Source of the DNA: Pseudomonas putida
GTDB lineage: Bacteria > Pseudomonadota > Gammaproteobacteria > Pseudomonadales > Pseudomonadaceae
DNA: 64,000 nt
Reading direction: 5' to 3'
Assembly: GCF_005080685.1 (NCBI RefSeq)
Contig: NZ_CP039371.1
Coordinates: 1 to 64,000 of the forward strand
Shown here: positions 41,787-49,074 of the stretch, piece by piece
Layout of the letters: each line of letters starts with the position of its first letter
Position numbering within the stretch: position 1 is the first letter of the stretch
The notes under the pieces: generated by a model
Database searches by the model: none
The model's input: the letters and a program-made list of their open reading frames with translations, nothing else
Told to the model about the DNA's origin: nothing
Made by a program: the position numbers and the translations under genes

Positions 41787-42055
41787 TCCTTGGCAAAGTA
41801 CGCGGCGGCCTTTTTTAAGATGTCTCGCTCTTCCGTCACGCGCTTGAGTTCAGCGCGTAGCTTGCGCAGTTCGGCCTGCTGATCGTCGTCTTGCTGACGC
41901 TGCTCTTGGGGCTTGCTGTAGACCTTGATCCAGGCGTAAAGACTGTGCACGGACATGCCCAGGCGCTGGGCGACATCGGCGACAGGTTTGCCTTTCTCGG
42001 TCACTTGCTTGACCGCTTCGATCTTGAATTCTTCGGGGTAACGCTGACGACTCAT
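41777..42055 (-). CDS. IS3-family OrfA
   Basis: This 92-residue protein has a helix-turn-helix (YPEEFKIEAVKQVTEKG, VAQRLGMSVHSLYAWIK) and a leucine-zipper-like C-terminus (AELRKLRAELKRVTEERDILKK), typical of OrfA proteins that bind the element ends. The A6G slippery sequence lies near its 3' end. Confidence 0.92.
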   Translation of the reverse strand: MSRQRYPEEFKIEAVKQVTEKGKPVADVAQRLGMSVHSLYAWIKVYSKPQEQRQQDDDQQAELRKLRAELKRVTEERDILKKAAAYFAKECG

Positions 42056-42122
42056 GGCACCTCCTATTTGGGCCTCATTATGAGGCTTGGAGGTGTCTAC
42101 GAAACCAGGGGCGATTCAAAGC

Positions 42123-42311
42123 ATGGAGTTTGTAGTGTCACAGCCTCGCGGAGGTGAGCTTGAGCACATTCACAAGGAAGTCATCAAATTCGATTCGGCT
42201 TGGTTCGAATCTCTTATCCGGATGCCGGTTGATCATCCTTATCGCAGAATGGATAGAGTGAAGATGGCCCGGGAGGAACTGGGCGATCTGCTGGAGCTGA
42301 CTCAGGCCTGA
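42123..42311 (+). pseudogene. Gene fragment next to the IS3-family element
   Basis: A 62-codon plus-strand frame starts 5 bases after the element (MEFVVSQPRGGELEHIHKEV) and ends ELGDLLELTQA. It reads like real protein but has no ribosome binding site, so it is probably the 3' end of a gene truncated by the insertion. I do not recognise it. Confidence 0.4.
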
Positions 42312-42321
42312 GGAGGCCTGC

Positions 42322-42381
42322 TGTAAACCACTTTTTTTCACTGTAAACCACAGTGGTTTACAGTGAAAAAAGTGGTTTACA
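42322..42381. repeat. 60-bp near-perfect palindrome built from TGTAAACCAC units
   Basis: Each arm is about 30 bp and holds two direct copies of TGTAAACCAC separated by a T-run and CA. The other arm is its inverted complement, with one base difference (seven T against six A). The outer ends read TGT and ACA. It begins 11 bp after the 42123-42311 fragment. It is either a long hairpin or two abutting ends of a small mobile element. Confidence 0.85.
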
Positions 42382-42496
42382 ACGTAGCTATGACACGCGC
42401 CCTGGCCACTCCCCAGGCCAGCGCGCTCCTCATTGGTTCGTTCAGCCGGACGTCGAACACCTGTGCTGCTCGGGGCCTTGCCACGCCGCGGTGTCC

Positions 42497-42502
42497 TATA
42501 AT
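42497..42502 (+). promoter_or_regulatory. TATAAT -10 box before the twin small genes
   Basis: A consensus -10 hexamer 30 bp before the GTG at 42532. No good -35 at 16-18 bp spacing is seen. Confidence 0.4.
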
Positions 42503-42531
42503 TCATCTTCAGCTGAATGGAGCAAAATGTT

Positions 42532-42741
42532 GTGAAGCGCACATTCATTGGAATGGTCGAGGCTGGTGAGCCACTGATGAGGCAAGCGCTTGAAGCTATC
42601 CGACAGGCCCACGAAGCGGAGGCTGCTGGATTGCCAGACCTTGAGGTACAGCGTCTTCACCTATTGGCAGATTCGCTCTATCAGGCGGTCATTGATTTTC
42701 AGCTCCTCAAAGCAGGTAAACCACCGTCGACTATCCAGTGA
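42532..42741 (+). CDS. Small helical protein, first of a tandem pair
   Basis: The 69-residue protein (starting VKRTFIGMVEAG) is predicted to be mostly helical. It aligns end to end with the next gene product: LEAIRQAHEAEAAG matches VDAMKQYHEAQASG, and RLHLLADSLYQAVIDFQL matches RLRQIAESQFRAVSEYQL. I chose the GTG at 42532 because GGAG lies 9 bp before it and the lengths of the two relatives then agree. No family recognised. Confidence 0.6.
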   Translation: MKRTFIGMVEAGEPLMRQALEAIRQAHEAEAAGLPDLEVQRLHLLADSLYQAVIDFQLLKAGKPPSTIQ

Positions 42742-42755
42742 GGACCTGCCGCTAC

Positions 42756-42962
42756 ATGACGAAAAAGATACCAGCTCTTCTCCCCGACCACCCCATGTAT
42801 ACCGACGCAGTGGATGCGATGAAGCAATACCACGAGGCGCAGGCTTCTGGCTCATCTGCCGAAGAGGTTGAGCGCCTGCGTCAAATCGCAGAATCACAAT
42901 TTCGGGCTGTCAGCGAGTATCAGCTCAACGCTCTGGGATATCAGTCTCGTCGTCCGCACTGA
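42756..42962 (+). CDS. Small helical protein, second of a tandem pair
   Basis: This is a 68-residue paralogue of the preceding gene (MTKKIPALLPDHPMYTDAVD), with the same helical core. It starts 14 bp after the first gene; GAGG lies 12 bp before the ATG, overlapping the first gene's stop. Likely one operon produced by tandem duplication. Function unknown. Confidence 0.6.
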   Translation: MTKKIPALLPDHPMYTDAVDAMKQYHEAQASGSSAEEVERLRQIAESQFRAVSEYQLNALGYQSRRPH

Positions 42963-43071
42963 AGGGATAACCGATCCGGAGGTAGCTTCAGAATCCATCA
43001 AGCCAAGCGGAAGACTCACGACGCGGTCCGATTGATCAGCGAGACGGTCGGGAGGGTTTGCACACAGCCCC

Positions 43072-43104
43072 AAAAAAAAAGCAGCTCCCGAGAGCTGCTT
43101 TTTT
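43072..43104. terminator. Bidirectional terminator
   Basis: A-rich run, then GCAGCTC-CCGA-GAGCTGC (perfect 7-bp stem, 4-base loop), then six T. It separates the twin small genes from the convergent 42-residue gene. Confidence 0.85.
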
Positions 43105-43105
43105 C

Positions 43106-43234
43106 TTACTCCCCCTTTTTGTGCTTGTGGGGTTTCAGGTCCGGATGGTCCTTCTGCTTTTCAGGGGTGACTCGCTGCCTTTTGTCCGGAGTGCCATCTT
43201 CATTGGTGCGCTTTGGGCCTGGCTTGATGCTCAT
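43106..43234 (-). CDS. Basic 42-residue small protein
   Basis: A short frame on the minus strand encodes MSIKPGPKRTNEDGTPDKRQ and ends KHKKGE, so it is a very basic and hydrophilic peptide. It has a strong AAGGAAG site 7 bp before the ATG and a terminator right after the stop, which supports a real gene. It may bind nucleic acid. No family recognised. Confidence 0.6.
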   Translation of the reverse strand: MSIKPGPKRTNEDGTPDKRQRVTPEKQKDHPDLKPHKHKKGE

Positions 43235-43356
43235 GCAAAACTTCCTTTTCCGCTTGGGTTGTTGAATGCAGCTATGTAATTAGTCCAGCTTCTCTCAGCT
43301 GTCAAAGCAGGCTGGTGCAGAACCGCCTGGCCGATGATCCGGTCCACATCGAACAT

Positions 43357-45054
43357 TCAGAGGCCAGAATAAGAGCCTCCGACAAAGGGCTTACAAGGGG
43401 CAGTGAAATCCAGCGCTGAGCGATACGAAGACGTCTGGACGTTCATCATGCCGAGCACGGTGTGGAACAGGTTGTCGTGGCTCAGCGGTGACGTGGTTTG
43501 AGCTTTCAAACAACCCACGTTGACCTTTTCGCTCTTCGCGAGCGAGTCAGACATCCAAAGTACCAACGGCACCTTTGTTTGCTCGTCAGGAGCCATCGCG
43601 TAAGGCAGCCCGTGTAGATAGAGCCCACCCTCCCCCAGCGATTCGCCGTGGTCCGAAACGTACATCAGCGCAGTGTCGAACTTGGTGTTGGCCGCCAGGA
43701 TATCGATGAGATTTGCAGTCACATAATCGGTGTAGAGGATTGAGTTGTCGTAGGCATTGACCACCTCCTCCTGCTTACATTTGTCGAGCTCGTTGGTCTC
43801 GCACACCGGTGCGAATTTCTTGAATTGCGAGGGGTAGCGCTTGTAGTAGGCCGGGCCGTGACTGCCTTTGTAGTGGAGCACCAGGACAGCATCGCCTTCC
43901 TGGCGCTTGATGAAGTCTTGCATCTCCGTGAGCAGCACCCCGTCCTTACACTCCTCGCTGGTGCACAGTTGGGAATCCGCGTGAGAGGCAGCCTTGTGGT
44001 TGGGAACCCTGTCGCAGACCCCTTTGCACCCCGAGTTGTTGTCAGTCCACATGACACTGATGCCAGCGCGTTGAAGCACGTCGAGCAGCCCTTCTCGGCT
44101 CTTGGCCAAGCCATCTTTGTACTGGGCCTTACCCACGTCCAGGAACATGCATGGCAGCGAGACCGCGGTAGCGGTACCGCAGGAGCTCACGTTCGTGAAG
44201 CTAATGACATTTCGCTTTTCTAGTTCCGGATTCGTTTCACGGGAGTAGCCGTTGAGGGAGAAGTTGGCGGAGCGAGCGGTCTCTCCTACTGCCAGTACCA
44301 GCAGCCTGGGTTTACGAGCCGCACCCTGTCGATTAACTACCGCATCAGTACCAATGGCCGTCAGCGTTTTAGGTGAGGCCAGCTGACGCTTCAGGTACCC
44401 ATGGCCAGCCGCAAACAAGTTGGTAGGTACCAGAATCAGCCGGATCTCCCGATTGTTGCGCAGCAAGGAGGCATACGACTGGTACTGACTCAACGCGATG
44501 CCAGATAAGGTCAACAGAGCGAGCGACAGAGCAATGAACCTGCTGACCAAAGCTTTGGCCCAAGGCTTGCGCCGGAGGGGAACCCGGGCAATCAGGTAGA
44601 CGGGCAACACCCCAACCATTGCGACCCAAAGACCGAGCTTCCAATTCAGCAGCTCGGTTGCCTCAGCGACGTCGGTCTCCACAACGTTGGTGAACATTGT
44701 GTAATCGATCACGATGCCGTAGGCATTCATGAAGTAACTCGCAAAAGACGCGCTGATCAGTACCAGGCACAGTATGGGTTTGGCCAGCCGCCCCCATGAC
44801 AGCAAGCTCAGAACGGTAAACACCCATGCGAATACTATGACTGGGAGGCTAGCCGCTAGCTGCCAGTTCACTTCATCGGTTTTGAATACCAGCTTCCAGA
44901 GCACGTTCCAGAGCTCAGCGTTCGCGAATAGCAGTAACCAAAAAGTCACCAGGCCGATTAGCAAATTAGTACTGATGCCTTTCTGCCGCGCATTGCGAAT
45001 AGCAAAGATCCATTTGCTTAACAGGGTGTGAACAATGGATTTGGAAGGTGTCAT
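43357..45054 (-). CDS. eptA: Lipid A phosphoethanolamine transferase
   Basis: EptA adds phosphoethanolamine to lipid A, lowering surface negative charge and polymyxin binding. The 565-residue protein has five N-terminal membrane helices (about 30-190) and a periplasmic sulfatase-like domain. That domain has VGETARSANFSLNGYSRETN (metal and catalytic Thr region), FTNVSSCGTATAVSLPCMF, HYKGSHGPAYY and YVSDHGESLGEGGLYLHG. I chose the ATG at 45054; a TTG lies two codons earlier. It has a long upstream region with the same 38-bp element as the gtr genes, suggesting shared control. Confidence 0.93.
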   Translation of the reverse strand: MTPSKSIVHTLLSKWIFAIRNARQKGISTNLLIGLVTFWLLLFANAELWNVLWKLVFKTDEVNWQLAASLPVIVFAWVFTVLSLLSWGRLAKPILCLVLISASFASYFMNAYGIVIDYTMFTNVVETDVAEATELLNWKLGLWVAMVGVLPVYLIARVPLRRKPWAKALVSRFIALSLALLTLSGIALSQYQSYASLLRNNREIRLILVPTNLFAAGHGYLKRQLASPKTLTAIGTDAVVNRQGAARKPRLLVLAVGETARSANFSLNGYSRETNPELEKRNVISFTNVSSCGTATAVSLPCMFLDVGKAQYKDGLAKSREGLLDVLQRAGISVMWTDNNSGCKGVCDRVPNHKAASHADSQLCTSEECKDGVLLTEMQDFIKRQEGDAVLVLHYKGSHGPAYYKRYPSQFKKFAPVCETNELDKCKQEEVVNAYDNSILYTDYVTANLIDILAANTKFDTALMYVSDHGESLGEGGLYLHGLPYAMAPDEQTKVPLVLWMSDSLAKSEKVNVGCLKAQTTSPLSHDNLFHTVLGMMNVQTSSYRSALDFTAPCKPFVGGSYSGL

Positions 45055-45540
45055 TATCAAACTCTGGAAGCTGCTTATCCATGGCGGTAGCTATGGAGTT
45101 AGCGGGAGCTACAAGGCAAACCGTCGACAGATGCTGAGCGATTGCGCAATGTGCGGAGCGTCAGAGGCCTTAGGCCCCTAGGCGTTGGGGACGCTTAGTA
45201 TGTGTGAGGCATAGGGATAAAAAGAGAAATGAATCTCGCTGAGCGCATTATTTCCGGGACCTGATAACGACACGATGACCTCGGGATTACAATGCTGACA
45301 GAAATCCAATTACTGCTGTTTTGATTGTCATTGATCACGCTATGATCAAAATTAGGGGGATACTACCCACCAAAAGCAATGCTCCGCTCAGCTAGATAAA
45401 TTTAATTTCACAAACAAAACGGTTTCGTTTTGTCGTAGGCTAATTTTGAACTTTCAATTCAACTTACAAGTCTTTCTCGCGAGCAGAATATTATTTTCAA
45501 CTTTTGCTCGTTAATATGTCACCCATCAATGAGGGGCGAA
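45055..45540. other. AT-rich regulatory stretch upstream of eptA
   Basis: No gene is seen in 480 bases. The middle holds the 38-bp element at 45263-45300; the remainder is AT-rich. It serves eptA on the minus strand and the zinc-ribbon gene on the plus strand. Confidence 0.5.
45263..45300 (-). promoter_or_regulatory. Conserved 38-bp promoter element upstream of eptA
   Basis: GATAACG, ATGACC and GGATTACAATGCTGACA occur with the same spacing as at 54685-54722 upstream of gtrA (29 of 38 identical). Read on the minus strand the conserved GTTATC could be a -10 box lying downstream of a TGTCA/TTGTAAT regulator site, pointing towards eptA. CzcR is a candidate regulator; this is inference. Confidence 0.6.
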
Positions 45541-45544
45541 TACC

Positions 45545-45883
45545 ATGAGCTTTTTCAAAAACATCCTGGGCGGGCACCATGGCCGTGGAAACCACGGTGG
45601 AGGCAAGCACCACAGCGGGGGACATGGGGCCGAGCAATATGATCGCCATGGCCGGCAGCAGGGCTGCGACGGCGGTAATCAGGTGTATGACGGCGGGCGC
45701 CCTCCCACTCCTGCCCCCATCAAAGATCTGCAGGGCTGCAGGCAGTGCCGGACGGCCAACGATCCGTCAGCACGCTTTTGTCTAAACTGCGGAACACCGC
45801 TATCGAGTGGTTGCACCGCCTGCGGCTCGCTGCTGAGTGCAGGAGCAAGATTTTGCAGTCACTGTGGCCAAGCGACGCTCTAA
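45545..45883 (+). CDS. Double zinc-ribbon protein with Gly/His-rich N-terminus
   Basis: The 112-residue protein begins MSFFKNILGGHHGRGNHGGG, continuing Gly/His-rich to about residue 50. It ends with two zinc-ribbon halves (CRQCRTANDPSARFCLNCG and CTACGSLLSAGARFCSHCG). The eight cysteines and many histidines suggest zinc binding. A GAGGGG site precedes the ATG. It lies 54 bp before czcD and may be a zinc buffer or sensor for that exporter; that is inference. Confidence 0.78.
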   Translation: MSFFKNILGGHHGRGNHGGGKHHSGGHGAEQYDRHGRQQGCDGGNQVYDGGRPPTPAPIKDLQGCRQCRTANDPSARFCLNCGTPLSSGCTACGSLLSAGARFCSHCGQATL

Positions 45884-45937
45884 GGCTAGGTAGACAGGAA
45901 GGCCAACGAGACCACAACCCTGCGCAAGGAGAAATAC

Positions 45938-46843
45938 GTGGGTTCAAATCATGACCATGGCAGCGCTGCAGTACGCGAGGGGCATCAGAAGAAGCTAATC
46001 ATGGCGCTCGGCTTGACTGGCAGCTTCATGATTGCAGAAGTGATCGGTGCGTGGATTACCGGCAGCCTGGCGCTGCTGTCGGACGCATCTCACATGTTCA
46101 CAGATACTGCCGCCTTGGCGATCTCACTGATTGCACTTCAGATAGCCAAGCGGCCGGCGGATCAGAAAAGAACCTTCGGCTATGCGCGCCTGGAAATTCT
46201 GGCTTCGACGTTCAACGCCGTGCTGCTCTTCCTGGTGGCGATGTACATCTTGTATGAGGCCTACCAGCGCTTCTTCATGCCGGCGGAGATCGCTACCGGA
46301 GCGATGATGTGGATCGCAATCGCCGGCCTGATCATCAACCTAATTTCGATGCGCCTTCTGGCATCTGCGAGCAACGAAAGCCTCAACGTCAAAGGAGCCT
46401 ACCTCGAAGTTTGGAGCGACATGCTCGGCTCGCTTGGCGTAATCATCGCGGCACTTATCATCCGCTTCACCGGCTGGACCTGGGTCGACACGATTGTCGC
46501 TGTGGCGATCGGCCTTTGGGTTCTGCCGCGGACGTGGCAGTTGCTTCGCGAAAGCCTGGGGATCCTCATGGAGGGTGTCCCGAGGGGGCTCGACGTTACG
46601 GCAATCGAGGCCACCATCCTCGGAGTAGATGGCGTGACGGACGTTCATGACTTGCACGTGTGGGCTGTCAGCAGTGGCAGTAACGTGATGACGTCGCACG
46701 TAGTGGTTCGGGATTCTGCAGATGGGGATGCTGTGTTGGCGGCCGTCGTGGATGCTGTCAGCGATGCATTCGAAATCCATCACTGCACCATCCAGATCGA
46801 GCGGGCAGCTTTCCACGAGAGCGTTCCCTCACCCTCGCACTGA
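45938..46843 (+). CDS. czcD: CzcD-type cation diffusion facilitator
   Basis: CzcD exports zinc, cobalt and cadmium from the cytoplasm by proton exchange. The 301-residue protein has six membrane helices with the CDF metal sites (SDASHMFTDTAAL in helix 2, EVWSDMLGSLGVI in helix 5) and a C-terminal cytoplasmic domain (VDGVTDVHDLHVWAVSSG). The start is GTG with AGGAG 6 bp upstream, giving a short His-containing leader (GSNHDHGS). A strong terminator follows. Confidence 0.93.
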   Translation: MGSNHDHGSAAVREGHQKKLIMALGLTGSFMIAEVIGAWITGSLALLSDASHMFTDTAALAISLIALQIAKRPADQKRTFGYARLEILASTFNAVLLFLVAMYILYEAYQRFFMPAEIATGAMMWIAIAGLIINLISMRLLASASNESLNVKGAYLEVWSDMLGSLGVIIAALIIRFTGWTWVDTIVAVAIGLWVLPRTWQLLRESLGILMEGVPRGLDVTAIEATILGVDGVTDVHDLHVWAVSSGSNVMTSHVVVRDSADGDAVLAAVVDAVSDAFEIHHCTIQIERAAFHESVPSPSH

Positions 46844-46867
46844 CCGATCGGTAAACACCATGCAAAC

Positions 46868-46895
46868 ACATCACCCTCCTGGCTGAGGGTGATGT
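46868..46895 (+). terminator. Terminator of czcD
   Basis: ACATCACCCTC and GAGGGTGATGT form a perfect 11-bp stem with a 6-base loop, 25 bp after the czcD stop, followed by TGC and an A run. Confidence 0.7.
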
Positions 46896-47000
46896 TGCAA
46901 AAAAAATGCGGTGAGGGATGCCGTAAACGGCAGGAGCGCTTCAAGGGGGTTGGTGAATGGCTTCGCCTGCCCTCGTCAACAACCTCCAGAAGGCTCAGCG

Positions 47001-47351
47001 ATGGCCTGGATCATCACGAAGTACCTACTCACTGCCGGTATAGTGATTCTCGTGTCAGAGCTGGCGAAACGCAGCGACAAGCTGGGCGGCTTGGTCGCCG
47101 CCCTACCCTTGGTCACGGTCGTGACGTTGGTCTGGCTCTATTTAGAGAACCAGAGCATGGAGAAGATCTCCAACCATGCTTGGTACACGTTCTGGTACGT
47201 GCTTCCGACCCTACCGATGTTTATTGCTTTTCCATTGCTGCTACCTAAGCTCGGCTTTTGGCCGACACTGATCAGCAGCATCCTCATCACAATGGCCAGC
47301 TTCGGAGGCTTCGCCATACTGCTGCGCCGGTTCGGCATTGAGCTTCTATGA
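47001..47351 (+). CDS. DUF3147 family membrane protein
   Basis: This is a 116-residue, very hydrophobic protein with four membrane segments (for example IITKYLLTAGIVILVSELA and GGLVAALPLVTVVTLVWLYL), matching DUF3147 proteins of unknown function. The ATG at 47001 (MAWIITK) is chosen because the longer frame upstream is not protein-like; AAGG lies about 8 bp before it. It sits between czcD and a DUF2790 gene. Confidence 0.78.
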   Translation: MAWIITKYLLTAGIVILVSELAKRSDKLGGLVAALPLVTVVTLVWLYLENQSMEKISNHAWYTFWYVLPTLPMFIAFPLLLPKLGFWPTLISSILITMASFGGFAILLRRFGIELL

Positions 47352-47383
47352 TCCGGTGGCCGCAGGGATCATCTTGATGAGTC

Positions 47384-47710
47384 TTAACGGCTATTAACAC
47401 ACTCGCCCTTCACCAGGTAGCGAACCATGTGCAGTTCGCCTTTCGAGTCTTCGTAGGTCATCATGCTTCTTACATTACCGCAGTACCGCACACTGGGTGA
47501 TACATACACCAACTTACCAACGTCCAGGTCCATGCCATAGGCGTAGTCTTCTAGTTGAGGCATGGGCTTTTTTACGCGTTGAGCATAATCCGCTGTAGCC
47601 TCTCTAGCAGTACGCTCGATGCGTTTATTGATCTCCATACCGCTTTGGGCATTGGCTGTTAGTGATGTAAAGAGCAAAAACACGGCGATCGCTGATACAG
47701 TAGTGTTCAT
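47384..47710 (-). CDS. DUF2790 family small secreted protein (second copy)
   Basis: This is a 108-residue protein with a signal peptide (MNTTVSAIAVFLLFTSLTANA) and the DUF2790 motifs AYGMDLDV, a Cys in VRYCGNV, MMTYEDSKGEL and a final Cys. AAGGGA is 6 bp before the ATG. It is unusual in having an intrinsic terminator and strong hairpins in its leader (47731-47912). It is divergent from czcRS. Function unknown. Confidence 0.82.
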   Translation of the reverse strand: MNTTVSAIAVFLLFTSLTANAQSGMEINKRIERTAREATADYAQRVKKPMPQLEDYAYGMDLDVGKLVYVSPSVRYCGNVRSMMTYEDSKGELHMVRYLVKGECVNSR

Positions 47711-47730
47711 AAGAAGTCCCTTAATAAAAA

Positions 47731-47750
47731 AGCGCCCGTAGGGGGGCGCT
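47731..47750 (-). terminator. Intrinsic terminator in the leader of the DUF2790 gene
   Basis: On the minus strand AGCGCCC-CCCTAC-GGGCGCT is followed directly by TTTTTTA, then by the ribosome binding site AAGGGA and the ATG at 47710. A terminator in this place implies attenuation or a separate short RNA. Confidence 0.75.
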
Positions 47751-47912
47751 AAAATTCACCTACCAAAGGAGCGTATGGTTTACAGGTGAATGCACTGGCG
47801 CGAACAACTGCTCGGTGCTCTTGCCAAGCTGCTTTGAAATGAGACAATTTCCAAAGCAGCGATGCCTCTTCCGCTGCCCTTAAACTAGCAAAGGAGGCTA
47901 ACACCAAGATGA
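47731..47912 (-). ncRNA. Candidate structured leader or small RNA
   Basis: The minus-strand transcript from a likely start near 47912 would fold into three hairpins. The first is GCTGCTTTG..AAAT paired with its complement (47828-47840 / 47847-47860, 6-base loop). The second is a nested stem ATTCACC/GGTGAAT (47754-47760 / 47785-47791). The third is the terminator stem. A TGTAAT -10-like box (47920-47925) lies upstream. No known riboswitch family is recognised. Confidence 0.45.
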
Positions 47913-47934
47913 TCGGGCAATTACAATTTGGACA

Positions 47935-47949
47935 TGTAATAGATTGTAA
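47935..47949. promoter_or_regulatory. Candidate CzcR-type direct-repeat box
   Basis: TGTAA-N5-TGTAA gives two copies 10 bp apart, one helical turn, as bound by OmpR-family regulators. It is placed just upstream of a TGTAAT -10-like box for the leftward transcript. CzcR binding is inference. Confidence 0.5.
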
Positions 47950-48210
47950 GATAATTATTCGAGAGAATATCGAGCCGCCACGTGAACTAATTTGCAGAAA
48001 GGCGCTGCGGTTTGCGGCCGTGCATGGGGTCTGCCTGCGTGGCGCCCTCGATCCAAGGCCAGTACCAGTCCTTGCAAGCTAACGACCGAAATGCTGCCTG
48101 TCCTGGCCGATTCCACCTGCCAGGCGAATCTGTCATACACCGCCGCAGGCCCCAGAATCCGCTATGCTTAGGGGTGGAGCCTGCATGACTGTCAGAAATC
48201 TTGCGGCTAC

Positions 48211-48225
48211 ATTACAAATTTGTAG
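48211..48225. promoter_or_regulatory. Palindromic candidate CzcR box upstream of czcR
   Basis: TACAAATTTGTA (48213-48224) is a perfect 12-bp palindrome within ATTACAAATTTGTAG, about 175 bp before the czcR start. It fits autoregulation by an OmpR-family regulator. Confidence 0.5.
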
Positions 48226-48399
48226 GATTTCGCCGCGGCCAGCTTCTTCGCGTTAAGATTCAAGCGTCCTCAGGTGACCCGGCGTATGGACAGAGGTAGC
48301 GACTACCACATGCCATACCCTCAGCCAAACTTTCGAACAGCCTGCAACCATAATCTTGGCGGATTAGGCCAACTCCTTCCTCACACCTTGAGATAAGTT

Positions 48400-49074
48400 A
48401 TGCGCGTTCTAGTTGTGGAAGACGAAATTAAAACTGCCGAATATCTTCAGCAGGGCCTATCCGAAAGCGGGTATGTCGTAGATATCGTGCACAACGGTGT
48501 AGATGCTCTGCACTTGTTCAACACTAATGTCTATTCGTTGGTCCTCCTGGACGTGAACCTCCCGGGTATCGACGGCTGGGACCTGCTGGAAACCATCCGT
48601 AAGACCAGCCGGGTCCGCATCATCATGCTGACCGCCCGCGGACGCATCAATGACAAGCTCAAGGGCTTGGACGGCGGCGCGGATGACTACCTTGTGAAGC
48701 CATTCGAATTCCCTGAGCTGCTTGCTCGCATCCGTTCGCTGCAACGCCGTGGTGATGAGTTAGTCGAGAAGAGCTCGCTGAAAATTGCCGATCTGGAACT
48801 CGACTCCGTCCGCCATCGCGTCTTCCGCGGTGGCACACGCATCGATCTCACCACCAAGGAATTTGCGCTTCTGCACCTGCTCATGAGCCGAACGGGCGAA
48901 GCGCTGACTCGCTCTCAGATCATCTCGTTGGTCTGGGATATGAATTTCGATTGCGACACCAATGTCATCGATGTAGCCATCCGGCGCTTGCGCTCGAAGA
49001 TCGATGAGCCGTTTGAAACCAAGCTCATTCACACGCTTCGTGGCGTTGGGTACGTTTTTGAGGAACGCGCATGA
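48400..49074 (+). CDS. czcR: Heavy-metal response regulator CzcR
   Basis: This is an OmpR-family response regulator of the CzcR/CopR/IrlR group. The 224-residue protein has receiver acidic residues Glu7/Asp8, phospho-acceptor Asp51 (LVLLDVNLPG), Lys in YLVKPFEFPELLARI, and a winged-helix end (VIDVAIRRLRSKIDEPFETKLIHTLRGVGYVF). It overlaps czcS by 4 bp (ATGA). Zinc/cadmium/cobalt control is inferred from the czcD, P1B-4 ATPase and czcA genes around it. Confidence 0.9.
   Translation: MRVLVVEDEIKTAEYLQQGLSESGYVVDIVHNGVDALHLFNTNVYSLVLLDVNLPGIDGWDLLETIRKTSRVRIIMLTARGRINDKLKGLDGGADDYLVKPFEFPELLARIRSLQRRGDELVEKSSLKIADLELDSVRHRVFRGGTRIDLTTKEFALLHLLMSRTGEALTRSQIISLVWDMNFDCDTNVIDVAIRRLRSKIDEPFETKLIHTLRGVGYVFEERA

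Larger units (their letters stand above)
40887..42118 (-). mobile_element. IS3-family insertion sequence
   Basis: This 1232-bp element has inverted ends TGAATCGCCCCTGGTTT (left end on the plus strand, right end read on the minus strand) continuing imperfectly through TAGACAC and CTCCAAGC. It carries two overlapping orfA/orfB genes. No clear target duplication flanks it and the two sides hold unrelated gene fragments, suggesting a deletion or rearrangement next to it. Confidence 0.85.
47913..48399. other. Divergent region between the DUF2790 leader and czcR
   Basis: No supported gene; a 61-codon minus-strand frame (47955-48140) has no ribosome binding site. It holds two palindromic TGTAA-type boxes, one facing each transcription unit. 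Confidence 0.5.

Noticed and set aside
47955..48140. 61-codon minus-strand frame between the DUF2790 gene and czcR
   Set aside because: No ribosome site and no protein-like features; the region is better explained as regulatory.
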